This document shows, in pieces, positions 27,403 through 36,324 of a stretch of DNA of 64,000 bases. Made by a program: the position numbers and the translations under genes. This DNA comes from Arthrobacter sp. ISL-48 (GTDB lineage Bacteria; Actinomycetota; Actinomycetes; Actinomycetales; Micrococcaceae). The stretch is taken from positions 558,001 through 622,000 of the forward strand of contig NZ_JAGGPL010000003.1 in assembly GCF_018613805.1 (NCBI RefSeq), given 5' to 3'. Numbering within the stretch: position 1 is the stretch's first letter; every line of letters starts with the position of its first letter. Below the pieces are notes generated by a model that did not search any database, was not told the origin of the DNA, and worked only from the letters and a program-made list of their open reading frames with translations.

Positions 27403-28824
27403 CTAATCGACTTCGTGTCGGACGCCGGGCGTTGCACGCTTCTTCAAGAACACAGAGGCGCTACGGCTTTTTCCGTTTCCCGGCATTGTTGGCAGGTGTG
27501 GCCACGCTGGTGGTTCCCAGTCTTGGTTTTCGCTTTGGTAGCGGCGGCCGGTGGGTGAGGTCCAGCCGGGCGGCTTATTTTGGGTGGCTGGGGTGGGTCT
27601 CCACGCGCTGGTGTGTTTGAGTCTGTGGTGTTTGTGGCAGGGCTGGCCGAGGTTGGTGATGCCGGTGGTGCCGCCGTCTGCCCAGGCGAGGAGGTGATCG
27701 GCTTCGTTGTCCAGGGAGTGGTTGTTGCAGCCGGGGAACGGGCATTTCCCGTCCCGGATCCGGAGCCATTGCCGCATCGCTGTGGGAACCCGGTAGCTGG
27801 TGCGGCCGATTTCCAGTGGTGCGCCGTCGCGGGGGTCGGTCAGGACCCGGTGGAACGAGTCGGCGCCGTCGGCGATCAGTTCCCGTGCCATGGACGCCGG
27901 GATGGGCCCGTACCCGTCAAGGGTGGCCGGTTCATCGGTCAGGCCCAGGAGGGAGAACACCGGAACGGTGAGCAGGACCTGCGCCTTGGGGGATGGGGTC
28001 CCTTCGGTGACGCCGCCCAGGAGCCAGTTGGCGGCGTTATCGGCGCGCAGCTGGGTCAGGGTCCTGGGCTCGTCGGGGCCCTGCATTGCCCTGGCGGCGG
28101 TGGTGGCGCGGTCCCAGATCCCTGCGGCCTGCCCGGCAGGGAGGTAGGCCGAGAGCCAGGCCATCCCGTCCCGGTCCGGGGTGTATTCGAGACGCCGGTC
28201 CTGCAGGCCCTTGGCGTGGCGTTTTTCGATGGACACCGGGTGGTGCCGTTCCCTCCAGGTCCGGGCCCTGTACCGGAACCGGGACGGGATGAGCTCGCCC
28301 GCCGGGCAGCCCCGTGCCAGGTTCACCGCGTCCGGGTCCAGGAAATGCGCCTCTAATGCCGCGGCTCCCGCAGGATCCAGGCCCGTGGTTTCGTCGCATA
28401 CGATCCGGGCGTGCTGCCACGAGATCGACCCGGCCTGCAGCGCGGACAGGGTCAGCGGCAGGTGCTTGGTCAGTGTCTGTGATTCGGCCAGCAGCGCCCC
28501 GGCGGCCCGTTCACTGACCGTCAGCACACACGCTACTTCCGCGACCACCGCCATCTCCTGGGCCGTGTTCTCCTGCGGGGACCCGGGCGGCACTGCGATG
28601 GCCTCTGCCGCACCGGCGTACCCGGCCGCTAGGTGCACTTTCAAGGCGGCCATGCCGGCTTCCGCCCGGGTCACCTCGGCCAGCCCGTCCAAACAGTCAT
28701 TCCCGAACTGGCGGAGCGGATCAGCATCCCCGAACTCTGGAGGATCGGCATCAGCAGACTCACTACCGCCGAAAATGGCGGTGATCGCAGCCGCTGACGC
28801 AGCCACAGATGCAGCAGCAGCCAT
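27403..28824 (-). CDS. HNH endonuclease signature protein with DUF222 domain
   Basis: About 473 residues from the ATG at 28824, chosen because AGGGAGG lies five bases upstream; the frame continues to a GTG at 29070. The N-terminal two-thirds is the helical DUF222 domain (13E12 repeat family). The C-terminal HNH region has CPFPGCNNHSLDNEADHLLA and GQPCHKHHRLKH, with the zinc cysteines and metal histidines present. Such proteins occur in multiple copies in actinobacterial genomes, often in mobile or variable regions; their role is not established. Confidence 0.85.
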   Translation of the reverse strand: MAAAASVAASAAAITAIFGGSESADADPPEFGDADPLRQFGNDCLDGLAEVTRAEAGMAALKVHLAAGYAGAAEAIAVPPGSPQENTAQEMAVVAEVACVLTVSERAAGALLAESQTLTKHLPLTLSALQAGSISWQHARIVCDETTGLDPAGAAALEAHFLDPDAVNLARGCPAGELIPSRFRYRARTWRERHHPVSIEKRHAKGLQDRRLEYTPDRDGMAWLSAYLPAGQAAGIWDRATTAARAMQGPDEPRTLTQLRADNAANWLLGGVTEGTPSPKAQVLLTVPVFSLLGLTDEPATLDGYGPIPASMARELIADGADSFHRVLTDPRDGAPLEIGRTSYRVPTAMRQWLRIRDGKCPFPGCNNHSLDNEADHLLAWADGGTTGITNLGQPCHKHHRLKHTSAWRPTPATQNKPPGWTSPTGRRYQSENQDWEPPAWPHLPTMPGNGKSRSASVFLKKRATPGVRHEVD

Positions 28825-29084
28825 AATGGCCTCCCTGCTATCCGTACCCCACGCTGCTCCGCTATCCATACTCAAATCATCCACGGAGGGTCTGACAATA
28901 AGGGGCAAGGCTAGTGGTTCTGCAGGATTGACGATTGGTCCCGCAGAATTTCTCGGTCCAAGCGCCAGTTGGACACGACAAGGCCGGACCGAAAGTGTCC
29001 TTCCGCACCAATAGACAGGTGTGTGGCTACGCGCGATTGTCAGTACCTGCTCATAGGCTGGATCCACCAACTTGAGGGGTAGCC
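28825..29084. other. Divergent spacer between HNH and M4 protease genes
   Basis: About 260 bp if the HNH gene starts at 28824. It should hold the divergent promoters. No clear operator or hairpin was recognised. An in-frame extension of the HNH protein (82 codons) is the alternative reading. Confidence 0.4.
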
Positions 29085-30143
29085 ATGCATTTTCCAGTGA
29101 CCTACTGTTCCATCATTCCGCCGTATCTGCTGCGTCGGTTGGCCCGCCAGGACGCGCCCCAGTTTTCCGCGGCGGCACGGGCCGCCAAGGAAGCACTGGT
29201 CCACGTCAGGTCGGTCCAGGCCGCCAGGGCGCTCCCGGCACCGGCCGTTCCGCCGGGAGTGCGGGAGGTTAAACCAGGACCCCCGAACCGCAGCGTCTAC
29301 GATGCCGACGGCACCGAAAACCTACCTGGCAAGCTTGTGCGCAAGGAAGGGGAAGCGGCTTCAGGCGATCCCTCGACGGATGAAGCGTACGACGGCCTGG
29401 GTCACACCCACCGCCTGTTCGCCGACGTCTTCGGCCGGAACTCAATCGACGGTGAGGGGCTCCCGCTCGATGCCACGGTGCATTTCAGCAAGCTCTATGA
29501 CAACGCCTTTTGGAACGGCCGGCAAATGGTGTTTGGTGACGGCGACGGCGAGGTGTTCCAGCGCTTCACGGGTTCGCTGAGCGTCATCGGCCATGAACTC
29601 GCCCATGGTGTCACGCAGTACTCGGCGGGGCTCGCCTACCGTAACCAGGCGGGCGCCATCAACGAATCGATTTCTGATGTTTTCGGGGCACTCGTGGAGC
29701 AATACTTAAAGCAGCAGTCCGTCAAGGAAGCCAGCTGGCTGATCGGCGAAGGGCTGTTCACAGCCCAGGTGGAAGGCTCGGCATTGCGCTCGCTCCAGGC
29801 CCCGGGCACGGCGTACGACGACGACGTGTTGGGCAAGGATCCGCAACCCGACTCCATGGACTCGTATGTGCGAACCAGCGCGGACAACGGCGGGGTGCAC
29901 ATCAACTCCGGCATTCCCAACCGCGCCTTCTACCTTGTGGCCGAGGCGATCGGCGCCAACGCATGGGAGGCTCCCGGAAGGATCTGGTACGACGCCCTGA
30001 CCGGAGGTTCGCTGCCGCCCACGGCCACCTTCAGCGTCTTTGCCAGGGCGACGGCGTCGTCCGCGGTTGAACTTTTCGGGTCCGGTTCCATCGAACATGA
30101 CGCCGTACGCCAGGCGTGGGAAACTGTGAAGGTCAAGCTATGA
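29085..30143 (+). CDS. Protealysin-like M4 neutral metalloprotease
   Basis: A 352-residue thermolysin-family zinc protease. The zinc motif HELAH is at 170-174, with the third ligand Glu194 in NESISD, and the catalytic His in GGVHINSGIPNRAFYL. There is no signal peptide and only a short precursor (about 50 residues) whose PPYLL near residue 12 resembles the protealysin propeptide motif. This separates it from secreted thermolysins with long FTP propeptides. Protealysins are intracellular or non-classically exported. The next gene encodes an emfourin-type inhibitor 60 bp downstream. TTGAGGGG precedes the ATG. Confidence 0.92.
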   Translation: MHFPVTYCSIIPPYLLRRLARQDAPQFSAAARAAKEALVHVRSVQAARALPAPAVPPGVREVKPGPPNRSVYDADGTENLPGKLVRKEGEAASGDPSTDEAYDGLGHTHRLFADVFGRNSIDGEGLPLDATVHFSKLYDNAFWNGRQMVFGDGDGEVFQRFTGSLSVIGHELAHGVTQYSAGLAYRNQAGAINESISDVFGALVEQYLKQQSVKEASWLIGEGLFTAQVEGSALRSLQAPGTAYDDDVLGKDPQPDSMDSYVRTSADNGGVHINSGIPNRAFYLVAEAIGANAWEAPGRIWYDALTGGSLPPTATFSVFARATASSAVELFGSGSIEHDAVRQAWETVKVKL

Positions 30144-30203
30144 ATCAATGCGCGGGCGGCCCCACCTGGCGGCGGGGCCGCAGGGAAGCCCAGGAAGCTG
30201 GCC

Positions 30204-30524
30204 ATGAAGATCAGTGTGGAGCGCAGTGGCGGAATAGCTGCCCTGACCCGGGTGTGGACCGTGCACGCAGATGGCGAGTCCGCGAAGAGCCAATGGCAGC
30301 CCATAGTCGAGGCGTGCCCGTGGGACGCTGTGCCTAAGACTGCACGGGCGGCGGCGGAAACTTACGGGAATCAGCCGGACCGTTTCATCTATGCCATCCG
30401 CGCGGGGCAGCGCCGGGCGGCCTTGACGGAGCAGGCAGTCACCGGACCGTGGCGTGTACTCGTGGACAGCGCCCGCGCCGCGTCAGAGGATACCCCCGGC
30501 GGGCCCGGGCAGGAGCCGCGCTAA
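30204..30524 (+). CDS. Emfourin-type inhibitor of the adjacent M4 protease
   Basis: 106 residues beginning MKISVERSGGIAALTRVWTV, the form of the emfourin (M4in) family, slow-binding inhibitors encoded next to protealysin-like proteases. The middle contains PDRFIYAIRAG and the GPWRVLVDSARA end of the core; a Pro/Gly-rich tail follows. The gene lies 60 bp behind the protease in the same direction. Its stop codon overlaps the stop of the convergent regulator gene, so nothing separates the two transcription units. Confidence 0.85.
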   Translation: MKISVERSGGIAALTRVWTVHADGESAKSQWQPIVEACPWDAVPKTARAAAETYGNQPDRFIYAIRAGQRRAALTEQAVTGPWRVLVDSARAASEDTPGGPGQEPR

Positions 30525-31489
30525 CCGGCTTCCATGAGCTGGCCCCGGAACGTGCGCCGATAGGACTGCGGGCTGGTATCCAGCACCTTGGCGAAATGGT
30601 GCCTGAGCAGCACTGGATGCCCAAACCCGGATTCCCTGGCCACTTCGTCTATGTTGAGATCAGTGGATTCAAGCAGTTCCTGCGCCCGGAGCACCCGCTG
30701 CGAGTTGAGCCAGGCCGCAGGCGTCGCGCCGGTCTCGGAACGGAACCGGCGGGCGAAGGTTCTGGCCGACATATGCACCCGGGCCGCCAGCTCGCCGACG
30801 GTGTGCTCGCGGTCCAGGTTCTGCACCATCCAGCGCAACAGCTCCTCCATCGGCGCAGAGCCGCAGGTTGGCATCGGCCGCTCGATGTATTGCGCCTGGC
30901 CCCCGTCGCGGTGCGGCGGCACAACCATATCCCGCGCAATGGCCGCTGCCACATTGGCGCCGAGCTCCACCCTCACCAGGTGGAGGCAGGCGTCGATGCC
31001 CGCGGCCGTACCCGCGCTTGAGATGACGTTGCCGTCCTGCACGTAGAGAACATTCTCATCCACCTGCACGTCCGGATACCGGTTGGCGAGCTCATGCGAA
31101 TAGTGCCAGTGGGTGGTGCAGCGCCGGCCGTTCAGCAGCCCGGCCCGGGCAAGGGCGAAGGCTCCCGAGCAGATGGACATGACCCAGGCTCCCCTGGTGT
31201 CCGCGGCACGCAGCGCATCAAGGACCGCTTCAGGGACGTCCTCATCCCGGCCGTAGGGGACCATGATCACCAGGTCCGCATCCGCTGTGGCTTCCAGGCC
31301 GAGGCTCACCTCCATGGAGAGGCCTGATTTGAGGCTGACGTTTCCGGGTTCCGGCGTGCAGACCCGGAAGTCGAACGCCGGAACGTTGCCGCCACGGCCT
31401 GACCTATCGATCCCGAACACCTCGAACACCGTTCCGAACTCAAAGATTGAAAAGTTGGGAACGACGATCACTGCCACTTTTTTCAGCAT
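30521..31489 (-). CDS. GlxA/FtrA-like AraC-family regulator with DJ-1/PfpI domain
   Basis: About 322 residues from the ATG at 31489 (MLKKVAVIVVPNFSIFEFG). Residues 1 to about 190 form a class I amidotransferase-like (DJ-1/PfpI) domain with the elbow SICSGAFALARAGLL. The C-terminal 110 residues hold two AraC helix-turn-helix motifs (VGELAARVHMSARTFARRF and EVARESGFGHPVLLRHHF). A TATAAT box at 31513-31508 gives a very short leader, flanked by a perfect inverted repeat. Ligand unknown. Confidence 0.9.
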   Translation of the reverse strand: MLKKVAVIVVPNFSIFEFGTVFEVFGIDRSGRGGNVPAFDFRVCTPEPGNVSLKSGLSMEVSLGLEATADADLVIMVPYGRDEDVPEAVLDALRAADTRGAWVMSICSGAFALARAGLLNGRRCTTHWHYSHELANRYPDVQVDENVLYVQDGNVISSAGTAAGIDACLHLVRVELGANVAAAIARDMVVPPHRDGGQAQYIERPMPTCGSAPMEELLRWMVQNLDREHTVGELAARVHMSARTFARRFRSETGATPAAWLNSQRVLRAQELLESTDLNIDEVARESGFGHPVLLRHHFAKVLDTSPQSYRRTFRGQLMEAG

Positions 31490-31498
31490 GCTTCCATT

Positions 31499-31535
31499 GT
31501 GGCAGAAATTATAGCTTTTTGGGCATTTCTGCCAC
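31499..31535. promoter_or_regulatory. Perfect inverted repeat overlapping the GlxA-like gene promoter
   Basis: 11-bp arms GTGGCAGAAAT and ATTTCTGCCAC with a 15-base spacer. On the minus strand a TATAAT lies at 31513-31508. The right arm covers the -35 position and the left arm the predicted transcription start, about ten bases before the ATG. This placement suits autorepression and could also control the divergent small gene. Confidence 0.7.
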
Positions 31536-31570
31536 TTCTGTCCGGCCTTCATGCAGAGAACGATGGACCT

Positions 31571-31735
31571 ATGGAAATCTTCGGACTCGTCATCATCATC
31601 CTGGTCCTCGTTGCCCTCGCCACCACCTCCGCACTTCTGCGGCAACCCAGCGGCCATACCCCTACTTCAACCCCGGAGCAGGCCTGGTCCCACCTGGATC
31701 CTCCAAGCGCCAGCTATACGATGCGGATCTTCTGA
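31571..31735 (+). CDS. Predicted 54-residue membrane peptide
   Basis: Begins MEIFGLVIIILVLVALATTS, a single hydrophobic helix, followed by a polar tail (AWSHLDPPSASYTMRIF). The ATG has only a weak ribosome-binding site (GAGAACGATGGACCT). It lies between the palindrome of the divergent AraC-type regulator and hrpA. No known family was recognised; coding status rests on the helix and position. Confidence 0.5.
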   Translation: MEIFGLVIIILVLVALATTSALLRQPSGHTPTSTPEQAWSHLDPPSASYTMRIF

Positions 31736-31812
31736 CCCTTACGTGAACGGCCGGCTGCAGCAGCCGCACAGCACGGGGAGCCAGCCAAGTTCCCAGTAGA
31801 CTGTCTGCAGCC

Positions 31813-34800
31813 ATGACTTTTCATATTTCCTACCCCGCCGAGTTGCCGGTCTCCGAGCGCCGCGAGGACCTGATGGCCGCCATTGCGGCCAATCAGGTGA
31901 CCATCATCGCCGGTGAGACCGGCTCCGGCAAGACCACCCAGATTCCTAAAATGTGCCTGGAGCTTGGCCTGGGTGAGAATGGACTAATCGGCCACACCCA
32001 GCCACGGAGGCTTGCGGCACGGACCGTGGCGGAGCGCATCGCCGAGGAGCTAGGCGTGGACATCGGGCAAGAGGTGGGCTTCCAGGTCCGCTTCACCGGT
32101 GAGGTCAGCCGGTCCACCAAGGTCAAACTCATGACTGACGGCATCCTGCTTGCCGAAATCCAGCGCGACAAGCTGCTGCGCAAATACAACGCGATCATCA
32201 TCGATGAAGCCCACGAACGCAGCCTCAATATCGACTTTATCCTGGGCTACCTGAAGCGGATCCTGCCACAGCGTCCGGACCTGAAGATCATCATCACCTC
32301 GGCCACCATCGATCCCGAACGGTTCGCAAAGCATTTCGGCAGCGAAGATGACCCGTCACCCATTATCGAGGTCTCCGGCCGCACCTTCCCCGTGGAAATC
32401 CGGTACCGGCCGCTTTCCCAGCCTGCCGGGGGGCCGAGTGAAGAGGACGCCTCCGATGACGAACTCGAAGAGGACCGGGACCCGCTGGACGCCGTCTGCG
32501 ACGCCGTCGACGAACTGGCCCTTGAAGCCCCGGGCGACATCCTCATCTTCTTCTCCGGCGAGCGCGAAATCCGCGACGCAGCCGAGGCCCTGAACGCTAG
32601 GATCCAATCCAACCGCCGCCTCGCGGGAACCGAGGTCCTGCCGCTCTTCGCCCGCCTCAGCCTCCAGGAACAGCACAAAGTCTTCCACCCGGGAAACAAG
32701 CGCCGCATTGTCCTGGCCACCAACGTTGCCGAAACGTCCCTGACAGTACCGGGCATAAAATACGTTGTCGACACCGGCACCGCCCGGATCTCGCGCTACT
32801 CGCACCGCACCAAGGTCCAGCGCCTGCCTATCGAGCGTGTGTCCCAAGCGTCCGCAAACCAGCGCTCGGGCCGTTGCGGCCGCGTGTCCGACGGCATCGC
32901 CATCCGGCTCTACTCGGAAGATGACTTCGAAGCCCGGCCCCTCTTCACCGACCCGGAAATCCTGCGCACCAACCTTGCGGCTGTCATCCTGCAGATGACG
33001 GCCATGGGCGTGGCCCGCGGGCCAAAAGACGTGGAAAACTTCCCTTTTGTGGAGCCCCCGGATTCGCGGGCCATCAACGACGGCGTCACGCTGCTCCGTG
33101 AACTCGGCGCCTTGAGCGCCGCCCGCCCCCAGGACGACGCCGGCTACGGCGGCAAAACTGACGGCCGCAAGGGTGGCGGCCTGACCGCCGTCGGGCAGCA
33201 GCTTGCCCAACTGCCGGTGGACCCGCGGCTCGGCCGGATGATTGTTGAAGCAGGCAGGCGCGGCTGTGTCCGGGAGGTCATGATCCTGGCCGCGGCGCTG
33301 ACAATCCAGGACCCGCGAGAGCGCCCTACAGACAAACAGCAGCTCGCCGCGGAGAAGCATGCCCGTTTCCGGGACGAGAACTCGGACTTCACGGGATTCC
33401 TGAACCTGTGGAATTACCTTCAGGAGAAGCAGCAGGAACTGTCTTCCACGCAGTTCCGGCGCCTCTGCCGGACCGAGTTCATCAACTACCTGCGGGTCAG
33501 GGAATGGCAGGACCTGTTCGCCCAGCTCCGCCAGATGGCAAGACCGCTCGGCATCAGCCTCGACAACCAGCGCCTGGTTGATCCGGTTGCCAGCCACGAC
33601 GCGATCCATATCAGCCTGCTCTCCGGACTGCTCAGCCACATCGGCATTTTGGACGAGCGCAAACGCGAGTACGCCGGCGCCCGTGGCAGCCGCTTCGCCA
33701 TCTTCCCCGGCTCTGCACTGTTCAAGAAGTCCCCTACGTTCGTGATGGCTGCCGAGCTGGTGGAGACCAGCCGGCTCTGGGCCCGGGTGGCGGCCAAATT
33801 CGATCCGGTGTGGGCTGAACAGGTAGCGCCGGACCTGGTGAAGCGAAGCTACAGCGAACCGCATTGGTCAACCAAGATGGGCGCCGTGATGGCGTATGAG
33901 AAAGTCACCCTGTACGGCGTGCCCATCATTCCGCAGCGCAGGGTCAATTACGGCCGGGTGGACCCGGACCTGGCCCGCGAGCTGTTCATTCGCCACGCCC
34001 TCGTCGAAGGGGACTGGAAGACCCACCACAAGTTCTTCCACCGTAACCGCGCCCTCCTGCTGGAGGTGGAGGAGCTTGAGGCCAGGATGCGCCGCCGCGG
34101 TCTCCTGGTGGATGACGAGACGCTCTTTGAGTTCTACGACGCGCGCATCGGCCCCGACGTCGTATCCGAACGGCACTTCGACAAATGGTGGAAAGAGGCG
34201 CGCCAAAAGAACCCCGACCTCCTCGACTACGACAAGTCGCTCCTGCTCGGTGAGGACGCCGACGGACTCGACGATTCTGCCTACCCGAAGATCTGGCTGC
34301 ACAAGGGCTTCGAGCTGCCGCTCAGCTACGAGTTCCATCCGGTGGCTCCGGGGTCGCCGCCCAATCCGTCCGACGGCGTCACGGCAGAAGTGCCCGTACT
34401 CTTCCTTAATCAGCTCGACGACGCAGCCTTCCGCTGGCTGATCCCCGGCCAGCGGGTTGAGCTGGTGACTGCCCTCATCAAGTCGCTGCCCAAGCAGATC
34501 CGCAAGAACTTCGTGCCGGCGCCGGATGTGGCACGCCAGGCTGTGGCAGCACTTGAGGCGGATTTCGATCCGGCCACAGACGAGCTGGAAGCATCACTGG
34601 AACTTGCCCTCCGCCGGATCCGCGGGCAGATCATCCCGCCCGGGTCCTGGAACTGGGACGCGGTACCCGCCCACCTCCGCGTCAGCTTCCGCGTGGTGGA
34701 CACCGGCGGCAAGGTGCTCGATGAGGGCAAGGATCTCGCGGCCCTCAAGGAGCGGCTGGCTCCTGCCACCCGTCGCGCCATAGCGGAGTCCCTGGGCGCT

Positions 34801-35850
34801 ACCCCGCGCACTACGGCTCCAAGCACCTTCGCTCCAGGTACAGCGTCTCGGGGTGCCACGGCTCAAGGATCAACGGCTGCAGGATCAATGGCTCCAGAAT
34901 TCGCGGGCAAGGGGTCCAACGGGGCTGGAAGAGGCGCAGGAGCGGCGGCTGACATGGCAGCCGCACACTCCGCTGGTTTCAGGGAGCAAAGCGGCCTGAC
35001 CGCGTGGACCTTCGGTGCGGTGCCCAGGCAAGTGAGCAACGCAGTGAAGGGCCACACTATTACCGGCTACCCTGCTGTCGTTGACGAAGGATCCTCCGTA
35101 GCGCTGCGCGTGTTCCAGACGCCGCCGGAGCAGTTGGAGGCTATGCGCGGCGGCGTGATCAGGCTCCTGGCACTCAGGGTGCCCCCTCCGGACCGGTATG
35201 TGCTGGAGCACCTCAACAACAGCGAAAAACTCACGTTCAGCCAGAACCCGCACGGCTCGGTGTCGGCGTTGATCGCAGACTGCGCCCTCGCGGCGACAGA
35301 CAAACTGACCCCCGCCGAGCTTCCGTGGGACCGCGAGGCCTTTGATGCCCTCTACGAACAGGTGCGCGCCGAACTTATCGATACGGTGTTCAGCGTGACG
35401 GCCGTGGTGGAGCGTATCCTGTCCAGCACCCGGCGGATAGAGAAACAACTCAAGGGAACTACCAGCCTCGCGTTGATCAGCGCCTTGAACGACGTGAAGA
35501 GTCAACTTGAGCAGCTGGTATTCCCGGGATTCGTGGCACGTACCGGATACGCACAGTTGAGCCAGTTGCCCCGCTATCTGGCCGCCATCGAGAAACGGCT
35601 GGAGCGGCTTCCGGGCAACGTCCAGCGAGATGCCTTGCACATGGCAGCCGTTCAGCGGCTCGAGGACGACTACGACGACGCCGTCTCGGCCCTGCTCCCG
35701 GGGCGGCGGGCCGGCGCCGAGCTGGCACAGGTCCGGTGGATGATCGAAGAGCTCCGGGTGAGCCTGTTCGCCGTCGAACTCGGCACCGCCTACTCCGTCT
35801 CTGAAAAGCGGATCCGGGCCGTCCTGAACAAGGCCCTGGCCCCGGCCTAG
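31813..35850 (+). CDS. hrpA: ATP-dependent DEAH-box RNA helicase HrpA
   Basis: 1345 residues, close to E. coli HrpA (1300). Motif I GETGSGKTTQ is at 34-43, motif II DEAH near 131, motif III TSAT near 163. RSGRCGRVSDGIAIRLYS gives motif VI. HA2, OB-fold and the long DUF3418 C-terminal region follow. HrpA acts on structured mRNA and stalled ribosomes. A Ser/Thr/Ala/Gly-rich linker at about 995-1060, repetitive at the DNA level, interrupts the C-terminal part and is probably disordered. Confidence 0.96.
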   Translation: MTFHISYPAELPVSERREDLMAAIAANQVTIIAGETGSGKTTQIPKMCLELGLGENGLIGHTQPRRLAARTVAERIAEELGVDIGQEVGFQVRFTGEVSRSTKVKLMTDGILLAEIQRDKLLRKYNAIIIDEAHERSLNIDFILGYLKRILPQRPDLKIIITSATIDPERFAKHFGSEDDPSPIIEVSGRTFPVEIRYRPLSQPAGGPSEEDASDDELEEDRDPLDAVCDAVDELALEAPGDILIFFSGEREIRDAAEALNARIQSNRRLAGTEVLPLFARLSLQEQHKVFHPGNKRRIVLATNVAETSLTVPGIKYVVDTGTARISRYSHRTKVQRLPIERVSQASANQRSGRCGRVSDGIAIRLYSEDDFEARPLFTDPEILRTNLAAVILQMTAMGVARGPKDVENFPFVEPPDSRAINDGVTLLRELGALSAARPQDDAGYGGKTDGRKGGGLTAVGQQLAQLPVDPRLGRMIVEAGRRGCVREVMILAAALTIQDPRERPTDKQQLAAEKHARFRDENSDFTGFLNLWNYLQEKQQELSSTQFRRLCRTEFINYLRVREWQDLFAQLRQMARPLGISLDNQRLVDPVASHDAIHISLLSGLLSHIGILDERKREYAGARGSRFAIFPGSALFKKSPTFVMAAELVETSRLWARVAAKFDPVWAEQVAPDLVKRSYSEPHWSTKMGAVMAYEKVTLYGVPIIPQRRVNYGRVDPDLARELFIRHALVEGDWKTHHKFFHRNRALLLEVEELEARMRRRGLLVDDETLFEFYDARIGPDVVSERHFDKWWKEARQKNPDLLDYDKSLLLGEDADGLDDSAYPKIWLHKGFELPLSYEFHPVAPGSPPNPSDGVTAEVPVLFLNQLDDAAFRWLIPGQRVELVTALIKSLPKQIRKNFVPAPDVARQAVAALEADFDPATDELEASLELALRRIRGQIIPPGSWNWDAVPAHLRVSFRVVDTGGKVLDEGKDLAALKERLAPATRRAIAESLGATPRTTAPSTFAPGTASRGATAQGSTAAGSMAPEFAGKGSNGAGRGAGAAADMAAAHSAGFREQSGLTAWTFGAVPRQVSNAVKGHTITGYPAVVDEGSSVALRVFQTPPEQLEAMRGGVIRLLALRVPPPDRYVLEHLNNSEKLTFSQNPHGSVSALIADCALAATDKLTPAELPWDREAFDALYEQVRAELIDTVFSVTAVVERILSSTRRIEKQLKGTTSLALISALNDVKSQLEQLVFPGFVARTGYAQLSQLPRYLAAIEKRLERLPGNVQRDALHMAAVQRLEDDYDDAVSALLPGRRAGAELAQVRWMIEELRVSLFAVELGTAYSVSEKRIRAVLNKALAPA

Positions 35851-35879
35851 CTGGCGCAGGCGTAGGTGGCCGCCGGCCC

Positions 35880-35893
35880 GGCTGGCGCCAGCC
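35880..35893. terminator. Palindrome between convergent hrpA and HIT genes
   Basis: Perfect 14-bp palindrome GGCTGGCGCCAGCC in the 42-bp gap between two converging genes, touching the HIT stop codon. No T-run follows. It may mark the ends of both transcripts. Confidence 0.4.
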
Positions 35894-36324
35894 TAAGTGC
35901 TTTCCGGAACGAATTCTCCGTATCCAGCGGCACGGAGACCGGCACGCAGCTTCTCCGCGTTGGCGTCCAGTACGCCGGGGTCCGGATTCTGGTCCGCCGA
36001 GGCGAAGTCGAAGTCGGCCATGCTGCGTGATGGCCAGACGTGCACGTGGAAGTGGTCGATTTCGTACCCGGCCACGATCAGTCCGGCGCGCGCTGCAGAG
36101 AAGACGTCTACCTGGACGGAGCCGATCCGCCGCGCCACTTCCATCACTTTCGCGAACGTTTCCGGGGATGCGTCCGTCCAGCGGTCCACCTCTTCAGTCG
36201 GTACCACCAGCGTGTGCCCGTCAGCCAGCGGCCCGGTGGTCAGGAAGGCGGCAACGTCTGCCTCCCGCCAAACGAAGCGTCCGGGGATTTCACCGTTCAG
36301 GATCCTGGTGAACAGGGTGCTCAT
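35893..36324 (-). CDS. HIT family nucleotide hydrolase/transferase
   Basis: 143 residues with the histidine triad HFHVHVWP near residue 100 (catalytic middle His). N-terminal FTRILNGEIPGRFVW and GHTLVVPTEEVDRW match Hint/Fhit-type proteins, which hydrolyse nucleoside phosphoramidates or dinucleotides. The precise substrate is not readable. Its ATG overlaps the stop of the alcohol dehydrogenase gene by four bases (ATGA). Confidence 0.9.
   Translation of the reverse strand: MSTLFTRILNGEIPGRFVWREADVAAFLTTGPLADGHTLVVPTEEVDRWTDASPETFAKVMEVARRIGSVQVDVFSAARAGLIVAGYEIDHFHVHVWPSRSMADFDFASADQNPDPGVLDANAEKLRAGLRAAGYGEFVPEST

Noticed and set aside
25351..29084. Integrated element using tRNA-Arg as attachment site
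   Set aside because: No integrase and no repeated copy of the tRNA 3' end was seen downstream.
32356..33864. 502-codon minus-strand frame opposite hrpA
   Set aside because: Antisense to the helicase domains, no conserved pattern.
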